NCBI GenBank assembly: GCA_014058105.1
Contig: JACGCM010000552.1
Location: forward strand, 163,695 to 227,694
Length of the DNA: 64,000 nt
Source: Kingdonia uniflora
Taxonomy: Eukaryota; Streptophyta; Magnoliopsida; Ranunculales; Circaeasteraceae
Direction: 5' to 3'
Made by a program: the position numbers and the translations under genes. The notes under the pieces are model-generated. The model was not told the origin of the DNA. It saw only the letters and a list, made by a program, of their open reading frames with translations, and did not search any database. Below, piece after piece: positions 24,589 through 35,935 of this stretch. Every line of letters begins with the position of its first letter. The stretch's first letter is position 1.

Positions 24589-26553
24589 TCAAGGATTAGC
24601 TTCTGCTACCTCCTCAATCGTGTCATCAGCCACTAAAGAAGCCGGTATCTGCTCAGAAGGTCGATCAACTGCTGGAGAGGCTTCCTCGTCTGGGAAAACT
24701 ATCTCACTATACTTCCCAGCGATATCAAGAGCGACATCATTTTTAGTCAACCCTCAGTAGTATAAGGCTTTAACAAGATTATTTCGACCAGCCACCACAG
24801 TGTCGATAGTCTTCTTTGTAGCATCTTCGATCTCCTTCTTCAAGACAACAGTTTCTGCCTTGAACTGCTCCTTCAACACAGCAGTCTCTGCCTCGAACTG
24901 CTCCTTCAGCATAACTTTTTCTTTTTCCATATGGTCCTTCAACTCCTGAGACAGTGCAATTTGTTCTTTATCGAACTGTTTCCTCAATGCAGCTTTCTCT
25001 GTATTATGTTGCTGAACCAGGTCAGCACGATCCTCGACACCTGCTCGCAGCACCTTGAAGGCCGAGTCCCACACAGCAGACAACTGAACCACAAGAATAA
25101 CAGAAGCAAAGTTATCAGTCAGATCACTTCTCAAACACAGATAATCATATAACTGCAATATACATACCTGTGTAATGATGGACTTAATCTCAGCATTCAG
25201 ACGCGGTGGATCATGTTTAGCCAGGTCGCGCGATGACTGCAACGTCTGCCCCACCACACCGAGATCGAGGTTTTTCGAGGACGTTTTCTCAGTTTTTCCC
25301 TCTTGCCTCTGCTTCTTCGCAGGAGCCACCATATCTATAATAGCATCTACCTCTTTGACCTCCACTTGTGGTGTCTGCACAAAAGCCGTTTGCCTCGAAG
25401 CTGGCAACGCCCTTTTGCCTTTAGGTCGTCGACTTTTCAAGGTCGAAGTACCCACATCACAAACAGGAATCTTTGCCATCCTATCAAAAGCAGACCCAAA
25501 AGTCGCCATAGCTCGATTTTGATGAGCTCGTCAAACTTTTAGAACTACAGAGTTCAGTCACTTCTCTGTACGGATACCTAACTCTCCAAGTACTTGGTTC
25601 AGATCGATTCCTTCCCGAGATACGACGTCAAACAAGCTCGATGTATCAACAGCACCTTTTAGATTAGGTTCTGCCAAATTAACAATAAATTACGTTAGCA
25701 GTTCGCAACAAGTTAAAAGACAAAATGCAGACAGAATGAAGATACTTACTCTCGTTAAAATTCTAATATAACAGCTCGAGTGCCGGTTCCCCAGGCACTT
25801 GCATACAATTACCCCTCACCATTACAAGATGGTCGCACCAGGGTCTCCCAGCAGATTTAAAGTCAATTTTTTTTGGCCTAGCCGAATCACTATACAAGTA
25901 TCCACTCTTCCGACCTTTAACGTATTTCAACTTATAATACTTCAAGACATCGTCCACAACGAACTGTCTTACAATATCACCGTCTCTCCATTTCTTGTTA
26001 AGGGCTTCACAGACCCTCATCATCTCGAATACATTTCCATTTAATTGGGCAGGACAACTCTTTAAAGCATTGATTACCCCCTTCTGGAAAAAAGTCAGGG
26101 GGAATGCTCCACTCGTATATGACCTGGTTCAGGAAGCAGAGAAACCCTTCCTCTACGACCTTCGAACCAATACCATTGTAATAGGAAATTTCTACATCAT
26201 CTCCTATATCCATATCTATCTTGATAGCGCTCTATCTTACCATCTGATCTCACAAGAGTCCTAAACCATAACCCTTCATTCATCAGATAACTCCCCCATG
26301 TTCCATCTACTTCTTTCTTATACTTGGCAAATTGCTTCCCTACATCTACATCAACAGGATACTTAACGTATTCCCCAACCTCAATCTCCACTGGTAATCC
26401 TTCATTTACCCCAGAATGAACTGCAGCTGGAATATCAATAGCTAAAGTACCCCTCACCTCCGAATCATCCATAGTCCTGCCAGACGATGATGATTCCTCA
26501 CTACTGGAGGATACCACAACTTTACTACTGGGTTTTAAATTTTTGACACGCAT
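24589..26553 (-). pseudogene. Antisense gene of element A, block 1 (N-terminal domain plus coiled coil)
   Basis: Begins at ATG 26553 right after an AG acceptor (GTGTTAG|ATG), with a Ser-rich start (SSSSEESSSSGRTMDDS), then a globular part (DVEISYYNGIG, EEGFLCFLNQVIYEWSIP, MMRVCEALNKKWRDGD, SPWCDHLVMVRGNCMQVPG-like) with frameshifts. An intron with donor AACGAGA|GTAAGT and acceptor TTGGCAG|AACC (about 25687-25750) matches the intron of element B. The next part, intact from 25509, has basic and coiled-coil sequence; a second intron (CACAG|GTATGT ... GGTTCAG|TTGTC, about 25088-25169) follows. Stop at 24589-24591. The globular part resembles the 'putative gypsy type transposon' proteins of Tat elements; that is inference. 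Confidence 0.72.
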
Positions 26554-26722
26554 CTAACACATACAAGAAAAGGCTATTCAGTGTTTTGTAATCAAACATG
26601 CTTTATCCCTCAGCCATACCCAATAAGTCATCAATCTACCAAGCAAGCCACTATAATCTAATATGGCATTCAGCAGACACACTATCTACCGTAAAAGAAA
26701 AGATGGAAGCAAAGATATTAAC

Positions 26723-27062
26723 CTGTACTAGTAGAGTAACAGTCGTCGACTCCGGTCACCACTTGCACCTCAGACGGCAAAACTTTGTTCTTCTTAGAAA
26801 GATCACACAACAATGGCGGACTTTGTTCAAAGTTTGATGACTTTCACTCTCTAGAAATGCTCCTTCCTTTCTCTACAAATTAATATGGTCTATGGGAGAG
26901 AGAAAGACGAGTTTTTATATTATCACTCAGTTTCTAAAACGGCGGCTCTTTGGGACACACGTCAGCATCCTCTCTCCTAGCAGGCACGTCTTTTCGTTGG
27001 CCCTCATCATGATTTCTAGAGTAACGTGTTATATTATCACGTCTGTCTCTCTTCTCTGCCAT
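26723..27062 (-). pseudogene. Antisense gene of element A, 5' exon
   Basis: ATG at 27060-27062 (MAEKRDRRDNITRY) is the counterpart of B's ATG at 52183; the exon ends at donor GTACAG|GTTAAT (26723). The part before the donor, VLPSEVQVVTGVDDCYSTS, is conserved with B. Several indels and stops. In both copies this frame would enter block 1 out of phase, so it may be a separate short protein. Confidence 0.55.
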
Positions 27063-27166
27063 TATTAAATGCAAGGACTCACTGCCCAAGAAGATTTGTA
27101 CCGATCATGTAGCACAATTACTTACGTACATCAACAACCTTCTGCGGCTGTACGATCCTATTACAC

Positions 27167-27174
27167 TATTTATA
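27167..27174 (-). promoter_or_regulatory. TATA box of the antisense gene, element A
   Basis: TATAAATA on minus, about 105 bp before the ATG at 27062. The same position in element B has TATAAAAA 96 bp before its ATG, in otherwise alignable flanks (AGTGACAG..., GGATCGTRCAGCCG). Confidence 0.6.
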
Positions 27175-27616
27175 ACATGAGTGCTAGTTCAAAACCCTAG
27201 TACAATTTTTTCTAGCTGTCACTTATCTTACTTTTGATCTGACAGAAGCAGAAAAGCAGCAACAAATCCTGCTACAATTATATTTCATTCGACCATTATC
27301 ACAGATACAGAGAACGGATGATCCTCTACAGCACAGAGTGATTTACCCCCAGCAGATTTCTCGACCTCTTCAACAAGCGTATCCAGTGCAATTTCTCGAA
27401 CTACTGCTCCACGCAGAAGTTCGCAAAACATACCACATCAGAAATGACGTTCAACAACCTCGATAGCAATCCTACATTCACTGGCACATTCAAGAAGCTG
27501 CGACCAAGTTCTCAAAATGATCAACAGTTATTCAAATTCACTATGACAATACTCCCACATTGAGACCCTATATGGAGCTCAAAAGATATCATGAATTTAT
27601 CATCATAACAGACATG

Positions 27617-27624
27617 ACAACAAT
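27617..27624. repeat. 8-bp TSD ACAACAAT, left (hAT-like)
   Basis: Identical to 29077-29084 on the other side of the inserted element. Confidence 0.93.
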
Positions 27625-29076
27625 TAGGGCTGTCAATGGGTAGGATTTGACCCGGTATCCGATCCGGTCCGATCCGTTAACAAAAGATCAGGATCGGAAA
27701 AAAATTGATCCTCCACGACCCGATCCGTTAGTGATCCTACACTTTAGTTGGCGGATCGGGTTAGGATTCACCCTGACCCGATCCGTTAAAAACCCGATCC
27801 GTTAAGGGTATTTAAGACAAGTAATATGAAATTATGATTCTAGGGTTCTACCTTATTTAGAGTTGAAGAGGTCATATGATTCTTATAGCCGGTAGGACCG
27901 GTACAGCTTCTCTTAAAGAAGCAAAATACTAGGGAGGTATGCTGCTAAAAAACATTGTATTACTAACATTATTTTACGCTCTAGGCATTGGAATGCAAAT
28001 ACATCTACCATGCCAAGCTTATGGCAACTTTTAGAAGAGTTCACTGCTCTCATGTAAAACACTTGCCTTATATATAAATTTGTTGCATTTGGTCGTGGCG
28101 ATCAATTAATAATATGACTCATAAGCAGCATTGTCCTAACAGCTGAGAAATATGTTGGTTAATATTCTCTATGAAGAAGAGAAGTGCCAACATTTATAGT
28201 TTCTTTAGTCTTTCAATCGAAAAGATTTCTTAATTTTTAGTTACTTGAGTCTCAGGGAAATTTATGTTTTGGTTTTCCCTTTGGTTGGGAAATTACCATA
28301 GGAATGATCTCAAGGTGAATCTGTTAAATTCACTAACTAATTATCAAATCCAACTTCTGCCAGTCTTGACTATAGAATATTTTCCAAGACGTTCTCCCCT
28401 AAAGGCTATGGATGTGTGGAGAAAGTAACTGAAGAAAAAAAGTTTTACTGCTTGGGTTTATGGATGTGGCCATGATTCAGGGTTCTTAGAATTCAAGGAA
28501 GGTGCGATTGAACCAATCTATTCAGGTTCAGCACTTGTGCTCTCTCTATTGAAAGGGGTTAGATTTATTCTTTACTCAGTGACTCAAATTTTGTGTCTGT
28601 ACTTGAATTTTTGTCCTCCAAATGAGTTGAAATTTTTATCTATCTGGAACATCTAAATGAAGTAACATTGTGTTTTTGTATTCATGGAATTGTATACTAA
28701 TAGCGTATGTGTAGCTTTGGATAAATGATATAGAGAGTGATAGCAAGTTGCATCTTTTGAAGATATCTACATAACTGCATATGCTTGATGGTTACACGAT
28801 ATTAGGTTTCATATAGATTGATAACATAGTATCTATAGCTTATATGATTCAATGTTTGTACTCATTCTCAACTTATATGTTGTTTGCAAAAAATCAAAGC
28901 TTAACGGATCGGATCGGGTCGGGTAAGGATCACCGAGAACCTTAAAGGATCGGGTCAGGATCGCAAAATTAGTGATCCTTTAGGATCACGGATTGGGTCA
29001 GGATCGTTGTATTCCTTAACGGATTGGGTCAGGATCGACCATGATCCTGACCCGATCTGGTCCATTGACAGCCCTA
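27625..29076. mobile_element. Non-autonomous hAT-like DNA transposon
   Basis: 1,452 bp bounded by terminal inverted repeats TAGGGCTGTCAATGG / CCATTGACAGCCCTA and an 8-bp direct duplication ACAACAAT, the hAT signature. Both ends are filled with subterminal copies of GATCCGTTAA and CCCGATCC/GGATCGGGTC-like motifs in both orientations, typical of hAT transposase-binding regions. No transposase ORF. The central part (28300-28700) is non-repetitive and could be captured host sequence. Being inside element A it is younger than A. Confidence 0.92.
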
Positions 29077-29084
29077 ACAACAAT
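29077..29084. repeat. 8-bp TSD ACAACAAT, right (hAT-like)
   Basis: Duplicate of 27617-27624. Confidence 0.93.
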
Positions 29085-29547
29085 ATATTTTAACAAGGCA
29101 ACAAGGATATAACACAATCTACACAGTTCAAATATACTTCATCCAACTCAGCAACAATTCGATCTACATATTTTTAACCTATGTCATCTTTGACTAGTTC
29201 GATAATTGTTCCACGGTGTCCTACAACAGTTCATTCAAGTAGTTTCAAACACTTACAAAACAAGATAATAAAGTTCGAATTTATTATTCAAGACAAACAA
29301 TTTATAAGGACGAATACTTTAGTTAGTTCGTAAATCAATATTATAAGTTTAACAGATAAGTATTTCTTTTACAAAGAATAGCCCACTACAGTGCAACACT
29401 TGAGCAGACACAATGGTGGGCCCAGCAGAAGAACTCAAAGCCCAAGAAACAGAACTGGAGTGAGGTAGAAGATAAAGTTAATCTCACCACTCCTCCGTAA
29501 CCCCCACCATCTCTGCAGCCACTGAAGACGAAGAACCACCTCCACCA

Positions 29548-29877
29548 TTACAACACCCAATCCTTCGCAGGGTATCGACAGTACTTCTCAGATGACTTCC
29601 TCGCATTCTTATCTTCCGCCGCCACTGCATCCTCTGCAAGCATCCGCAGACAGGCACGACGATGAGCAACAAATAAAACCATGTAGTGGAAGTGCCACAT
29701 TTGATGATAATCATCCTCTGCCTCCTCTACTTCTTCCAATGTCATCCCATGAAAAGTTGGAGGAACAGGGATTGAAGTTGGCAGAGAAAGACTTTGGTTA
29801 CCGAAATCACGAGTCTGAAGACTCCTCATCTTGCTCTGAACTCTCTCCTCATAAGCCTGACGATGAGTAGTCACCAT
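29548..29877 (-). CDS. Short antisense ORF of element A, beside the 3' LTR
   Basis: Starts ATG 29875-29877 (MVTTHRQAYEERVQSKM) and runs about 109 codons without a stop, pointing away from the 3' LTR. Central acidic MTLEEVEEAEDDYHQ and HRRACLRMLAEDAVAAEDK are shared with element B (50890-51210), where about 25 of 107 aligned residues differ by eye and no indel occurs. No known domain recognised; a short helical protein seems likely. It could be the first exon of the antisense gene or a separate gene. Confidence 0.55.
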   Translation of the reverse strand: MVTTHRQAYEERVQSKMRSLQTRDFGNQSLSLPTSIPVPPTFHGMTLEEVEEAEDDYHQMWHFHYMVLFVAHRRACLRMLAEDAVAAEDKNARKSSEKYCRYPAKDWVL

Positions 29878-30159
29878 CACTATTACTTATGTAAATCCAG
29901 ACGAATGACAGTATAAACCAAGATGAACAGTGAAAGCAACTGGTCACAATTGTTTATATAGCAGCAACATTTAAATGTAAGCCACCACTTCCAAGAAAGT
30001 CTTTATCACAAGGACACATCTCCAACAACATTTTTGGGAGGCCCAACTGTCAAAACAATTATTCCTCCAGATACCAAGGAAACCATCAATGCAGCATTTA
30101 AAACAACTGGACTTCTCAACCAACACCACTCGCTACACACGTTTCTCCTGCTATTGGCT

Positions 30160-30172
30160 GAGAGGGGGCAGT
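30160..30172 (+). promoter_or_regulatory. Polypurine tract of element A
   Basis: GAGAGGGGGCAG immediately before the 3' LTR; element B has the same tract, on minus, before its 3' LTR. Confidence 0.85.
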
Positions 30173-30823
30173 TGTAAGGCCTTATTTCTAATCCTCATAC
30201 TTAGCCCAATATTCGAGCTCACGTAGTTCGTATAGACATACTGATAACCAACCAAGGATTGAGAACAAGCATATCACAATACAGACTTCCTCACCTACAG
30301 TTCGAGGATACTGAAGTGACCAGTAACATCGCACTATAGTTCGTATACAAACGAACATTGTTAGAGATCGTATCTTCATCAACAGTTCGAAGTTACAGCT
30401 AAGGTCATCAATAGATCCGTTACAGATTAACAAGTATCAAGACGTTACAAAAGACCTCATAAAGACTCATCAGATACGGACGACCAAAACGTACGTCATC
30501 AATGTAACCAACGGTCATATTATAAGATCTATTAAAAGAAACCTGGAGATCAGGATCCAGGACGGTTATTATCACTTACAGAACTCTTTGAGAAAGTCAT
30601 CCCTACCAAAACACAGATATTCAATCTCTTTCTCTTTGTAATAGCTAACATCTATATAAAATACAATTCTTTCAGAATTCCTCAGGAGAGGTCGTGGTTT
30701 TTAACCCATTCAAGGGTTTTCCACGCTAAAACTTGTGTTAATTGTTTCTAGTTCCTAGTCAATATTATATATTTCAAGGATGTAAGGCTTTATCTTCGTC
30801 CAATATGAAAATAGGCTATTACA
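30173..30823 (+). repeat. 3' LTR of element A
   Basis: 651 bp, TGTAAGGCCTTAT...TAGGCTATTACA; TATA box at 30652-30661. Confidence 0.95.
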
Positions 30824-30828
30824 ATCTG
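30824..30828. repeat. Target-site duplication ATCTG, right (element A)
   Basis: Matches 14608-14612 exactly, fixing both ends of element A. Confidence 0.95.
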
Positions 30829-30900
30829 TGCTTGGCATTTCAGGATAAAGTGAAGTCTGAACGATGGATATTGTTAGAAAAAACCACATTTCTTTGTTGG
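30824..30900 (-). pseudogene. MYB/SANT-like pseudogene, part upstream of element A
   Basis: Removing element A with one copy of its 5-bp duplication joins this stretch in frame to 14612 (reading ..HFILKCQAQINLNRVSGTSLN), consistent with an originally continuous gene. Only a short stretch is recognisable. Confidence 0.45.
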
Positions 30901-32404
30901 TATCGACATAACTACACAATAAAAACAAATAGACAAATTAGTTAAACAGAAAAGAAATGGACATAACAACATAAACATTAGACTCTATAAAAAATGGACA
31001 TAAGCATTGTACTCTATAAGCATTATACTTTATAGTTTGTTGTCCATTTCCCTTGCATATAATGGTCTTGCAGATAACAGATGGACAGATGGAACAGATG
31101 GATTGATGGAGACTGTATACAAGATATAAATTGATCTAATGATGTTCAACCTTGCAGTCATTTTACTCTATAGTTCTTTGTATACAAGATTTAAATGGAC
31201 ATAACAGACTGTATACAAGATAGCATTATACTCTATAGTACTTTGTCATTGTGGATCTAATGATGTTCAAGACTATATACAAGATATAAATGGATCTATT
31301 AGACAGATGCCTACATTCCCACAAAATAGATAGATGAATATAGAGGCTGGAGAGTGAAGAACTTCATAAGATCAAAATCAAACCACTCTAGCAGTAGACA
31401 TAGCAGTGGACATAACAGATGCACAGGCAGATGGACATAGCAGTGGAAAAACAGATGGACATAGCATATGAACATAGCAGTGGACAAATAGATGGACATA
31501 GCAGATGCACCTTATGCTATCCCTGAGTCATACACAAACAGATGGACATAGCAGCAAACTGATGTATAAACTAATATCCAGGAAGATTCCTCCCAAATAA
31601 ATAACAGATGGATATACAATTCCTTAGAACAGATCCTTATAACAGTATCTATTTGTATAACAGTTCCTTATAACAGTATCCATTTGTATATTCATTTGTA
31701 TAACAGTTCCTTACTATGGATAACAGTTCCTTATAACAGTTCTATGGATAACAGATGGATATACAATCAAAGGGAAAAAGATGGATATAGAAGCAGATTA
31801 ACAATATCCATTTGTTAAGTAGTTCTATATGCAGTATCCATTAGTTTTCTTGTATATCTACGATAACAGTATCCATCTGTTCATTTGTTCCTATATGCAG
31901 ATACAAACTATGGATAATAGTTCCTTATAAGCAGTTATAGCCTTATATGATAACAGTTAGGCAGTTATGTATTTGGGGCTTCCTTTGTTAGAAATAACAG
32001 CTATTCATACCCATGAAGATAACAATTTCTATAAATAAAATGTCACAATCAAGCCCACATAATATGGATATACAATCCATATTGCTCCCTTCGCATATAC
32101 AAAGCAGATGCTTGTAATACTTATAATGCTTGCAATGCAAATATCCAGGAAGATTCCTTATAATGCTTATAATGCTAATATCCAGGATAGATGCTTATAA
32201 TGTTTGGAGCAAAGCAAATATCCAGGAAGATTCCTCCCAAATGAACAAAAAAATGTGTGGGACCAAGATGCTTGTAATGCTTGTATATCCAAAACAATAT
32301 GGATATACAATCCATATTGCTCCCTTTGCATATACAAAGCATATGCTTATAACAGGTAATGCTTGTAATACAAAAACTAACAGAAACTAAACAACCTATC
32401 CATT
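30900..32404. repeat. Low-complexity region of short dispersed repeats
   Basis: Between element A and the solo LTR. Many imperfect copies of CAGATGGACATAGCAG (31400-31560), of ACAGTTCCTTATAACAGT (31620-31740) and of AATATCCAGGAAGATTCC (31571, 32140, 32218). A longer stretch starting ATATGGATATACAATCCATATTG recurs at about 32062 and 32289. No gene seen. Confidence 0.75.
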
Positions 32405-32409
32405 AAAAG
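32405..32409. repeat. TSD AAAAG, left (solo LTR)
   Basis: Identical to 33083-33087 after the LTR. Confidence 0.9.
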
Positions 32410-33082
32410 TGTGAGGGCTTATTTTCAATCCTCGTACTGAATACAATATGCGAGCTCACATAGTTCGAGAAAGCATACTGACAACAAATCAAAGATTGAA
32501 GACAAGAAGATCGTAATACAGACTTCCTTATCTACATTTCAAAGATATTGAAGCATCCTGTAACTTCGCACTGCAGAAGATGCTCCTCCACTTATCAAAT
32601 GATCGTATACATACGAACATCACAAGAGATCGTATCTTCTCCAACGGTATGAAGTTACAGCTAAGAGTATTAATAGATCCGTTACAGATTAACAAGTATC
32701 AAGGCGTTACAAAAGAACTCATAAAGACTCATCAAATACGGACGACCAAAACGTACGTCATCAATGTAACCAACGGTCATATTATTAGGCCTATAAAAAG
32801 AGACCTGGAGATCAGAATCCAGGGAGCTATAATCACTTGCAGAACTCTTAGAGAAAGTCATCCCTACCAAAACTAAGATATTCAATCTCTTTCTCTTTGT
32901 AATAGCTAGTATCTATATAAACACCATTCTTTCAGAAATCCTCAGGAAAGGTCGTGGTTTTTAACCCATTCAAGGATTTTCCACGCTAGAACTTGTATTA
33001 ATTACTTCCAGTTCCTAGCTAATATTCATATTTCAAGGGTGTAAGGCACTATCTTCGTCCAATACGAAAATAGGCTATTACA
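32410..33082 (+). repeat. Solo LTR of the element A/B family
   Basis: 673 bp, TGTGAGGGCTTAT...TAGGCTATTACA, alignable over its length to the LTRs of element A and flanked on both sides by AAAAG with no internal element sequence. This is the product of LTR-LTR recombination. TATA box at 32913-32922. Confidence 0.93.
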
Positions 33083-33087
33083 AAAAG
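33083..33087. repeat. TSD AAAAG, right (solo LTR)
   Basis: Duplicate of 32405-32409. Confidence 0.9.
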
Positions 33088-33196
33088 TATTTATCCATTT
33101 TTGTATAGATGCTCCATGGGTACTTATCCCTAGCTTGCCTTTGCAAAGAAACAAAAACACAGAATCTAAACAGCATATCTATTAAAAGCATCTATC

Positions 33197-33775
33197 TGAT
33201 AGGCATGAAAATGCATATTTTTGTCTTTCAATTTACATTATCTAGGACCTTATTTTATGTTTTACTGGGCCTAATTGAAGTATGTTTGACTATTGCAGGT
33301 AATAAAATATTTGTGACCAAACCTTCTTAAAGCCCAACTTTTACAAGCTAAAGAGCTGCTGGAAATAACCAGTTGTCAAGAGCTGCTAGAGATGATCAGT
33401 TGTCAAGAGCTGTTGGAGATAACTTAATGCCAAGAGCTGCTAGAAGATTGAGTAGTCAAGCCTTACTAAAATGTCTCCACCAAATCAGGAGTTGTTGAGG
33501 GAGAATAGGTTTTTTGTTAGGGGATAAAGATAGAGTTGGAGAGAGGGGAGGAGATCATCTTTTCTCTCTGGGGAACGATCGTAGCTAATTTTGTATTCAT
33601 CCAGAGAGACTTGTATTATTTTATTGGAGAATCTTAGGAAATCAATGTAAGTTATTTATCAATTGCAATTTCTTTTTATTTAATTTGATAACTAGAATTA
33701 TGATTTGGTCTATGACTCCCTGAAGAAAGACAACCCTCTTTTATACTATAACACCCGATTTGATACGGTTTATCA
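33197..33775 (+). repeat. 5' LTR of element C
   Basis: 579 bp, TGATAGGCATG...ACGGTTTATCA. Contains three imperfect copies of a 27-bp motif around AGAGCTGCTGGAAATAACC (33350-33430). Confidence 0.92.
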
Positions 33776-33777
33776 AA

Positions 33778-33795
33778 TGGCGCCGTTGCCGGGGA
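33778..33795 (+). promoter_or_regulatory. Primer-binding site of element C
   Basis: TGGCGCCGTTGCCGGGGA two bases after the 5' LTR, complementary to the 3' end of plant tRNA-Asp, the usual Athila primer. Confidence 0.9.
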
Positions 33796-35935
33796 TGCTA
33801 TTGGTTTAAAATCACAATTCTTTTATTGAATTTTTGTTTAGTAATAATTATTTCGATTTGTATTTTCGTTTGAATTATTTCAATTTTTGTTTGCGTGTGA
33901 GAGGTATTTTGTTGTTTTGTGCAGGTTAAGAGTAATGTCAGGCGAGTGATAGGCGAAGAGGCCGTAGTATTAAAGTGAAACAACTCCCACACGTCTCTCT
34001 CAAACTCTCTCACCAAACCGACTCTCTCCATCAAAAAAAAATCTCTCTCTCTCTCAGACACCCAAAAAAATCTCTCTCTCTCTCAGATCTCTCTCTACTT
34101 TCACTCCCTCTATCGATTTCTTAGTTTCTGAGATCTTAACGCGCCGTTGATTTCGTGAAACCCTAAAACCTCTCTCTGATTTGGGGGTGTTAAGCTTCTG
34201 TCTCGTTACAGATTTTCTTTTTTCCTTGAACTCAGCTTTTGCTCAATTGCGAGAGGGTGAAGATTGGGGTTTTGTTGTTTATTACCTTGCTGGAGCTGTT
34301 ACTGTTTCAGTTCTTCCTAGTTGTTGTTGTTAAGAGCTGCCTTTGTTCATCTAAGAAAACCTTCTTCCTGTTGCTGTTTATACACCAATTCTACTTGCTG
34401 TCATCATCGAAGTAGCTGCTGTTTCTGAACCAATCATACTTGGATGGAAAAATATGTTTTTGAGGAATCTAGGTTCAATTGTGTGTTGATTTGGATGGAG
34501 AAATAAGTTTACCTTTCATTGTTGCTGTTGGATTCTCGGCCATGTGCTTGAGTACTTATTTACATTTTTAGGCTCTGGTTATAGGTATCGTATTTACAAG
34601 CCTCTGGTTGTGGACCATCTTTTCTTTGATTTTTGTTTATTTTAGTGTTTGGTTAGATTGATTTTGTTGATTTCTGGGTCTGTTTTTGCTGATTTAGGGA
34701 ATCTAATGATCTTGACAAGTCTTATTTGTTTTGATAAGCAGTTGTGATTGGATTTGATAAGCAGTTGTTATCTCTCTTGTGATTACTTGTGGCAGCTATT
34801 TCTGTATAACTTTGTTCGCATTACCAAGTATTATAGAGCGTGTTTTGCTAAGAACACGTGTGGTTCAACAACTGTGGTTTAACAACTCTACCTAGGTATT
34901 CCTCTTGTGGGAACGACAGTATCTTTTACTCAATCTAGACAGTTGGGCAGCATTTTTGTTACATACTTGGTTCACGAACGCAAACATACAGAAGTACTAT
35001 TTTTTTCAAATTATTGAAGGAGATGGACATGGTTGATTAAAGCAAAGTGACAAAGCCAACATCAAAGAAAAACGACAAAGCCAAGAAGACTTCTAGTTGT
35101 TTAAATTTTTATGTATTTTTGGTATTGTAAGGATTGAGAAAATGTTTATGCAAAGTTTAATGAGTGACTCTCTGTAAGGTGAGGAAATTGTACTCTGCTG
35201 CAGGTACAGCTTCGGAACCCCTACCCAGGTCAAAAATAATTTCAACACGTACTTCACAAACGATCCTGACTGGGCCTTCCCAACGGTTTCACCAGGGTAA
35301 CCAAATGTTCCCCTAAAAAGGCCGCCCTGTAGGTAATCATCTTTTCATCGCACCCTTCCTGTCGCAGTACATCGTGTATAACTATTGTTTGATTGATCGA
35401 ATGTTTAATTTTTGCAACAACGCTTAGATAAGGGTGAATCAAAATGGGATTTCATCACCCGTGCGTGCCCACGCATTAGGAACCCGGGAGTTCATTACCC
35501 GATTTTTAATCTTTTCGATATCGACAGTCCCGACCTCTTTAAAAGATTTTTAGATAAGAAGCCATAAAAAAAAATTAGTTAATCAAAAGACTTTGCTCGG
35601 ACCTGGAGCAACATGCTTAATAGGAAAACCTGATAAGTGGCTACATTTGCTGAAGGACGTACGTTCCCTGGCATAGCTAGTATGGATAGGTGACGCTAAG
35701 CGGTTCACCCCGCCTTCCAGCATAGGTGCATTTAGGTGACTAGATAGTATGCGAGCTATCGTAAAAGTGAGTAAAAACAACTCAAGTGCGAACCGATCTG
35801 CTGCCAGGAGTAGGAGAATTGAACCCTGAGACCGGGTTCACAACTTAACCTTAAAAAAGAGACCAGTAAAACGTTCTTGAGTGCTTGCATCATTCTTAGG
35901 CCTTTTAGTGTGTTCGCATATATTGATTGAGTTGT
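33796..35935 (+). other. Untranslated leader of element C
   Basis: About 2.1 kb without a supported ORF. A CT-rich block at 34000-34090 gives minus-strand ORFs that I regard as chance. Confidence 0.6.

Larger units (their letters stand above)
14613..30823 (+). mobile_element. Element A: Tat-lineage Ty3/Gypsy retrotransposon
   Basis: About 16.2 kb with TG..CA LTRs, perfect 5-bp TSD, gag, protease, reverse transcriptase, Ty3-type RNase H, a second RNase H, and integrase in the Ty3/Gypsy order. A 9-kb block between integrase and the 3' LTR codes on the opposite strand. The extra RNase H and the antisense block place it in the Tat group (the maize element Grande has a comparable antisense ORF). 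It is defective: stops in every domain, a damaged primer-binding site, and a hAT-like insertion at 27625-29076. The two LTRs differ at roughly 35-40 of about 650 aligned bases by eye, mostly transitions, plus a 25-bp indel, so the insertion is not recent. Confidence 0.93.

Noticed and set aside
33798..34061. Minus-strand ORF at the start of the element C leader
   Set aside because: It depends on a TCTCTCTC run and has no counterpart expected in Athila elements.
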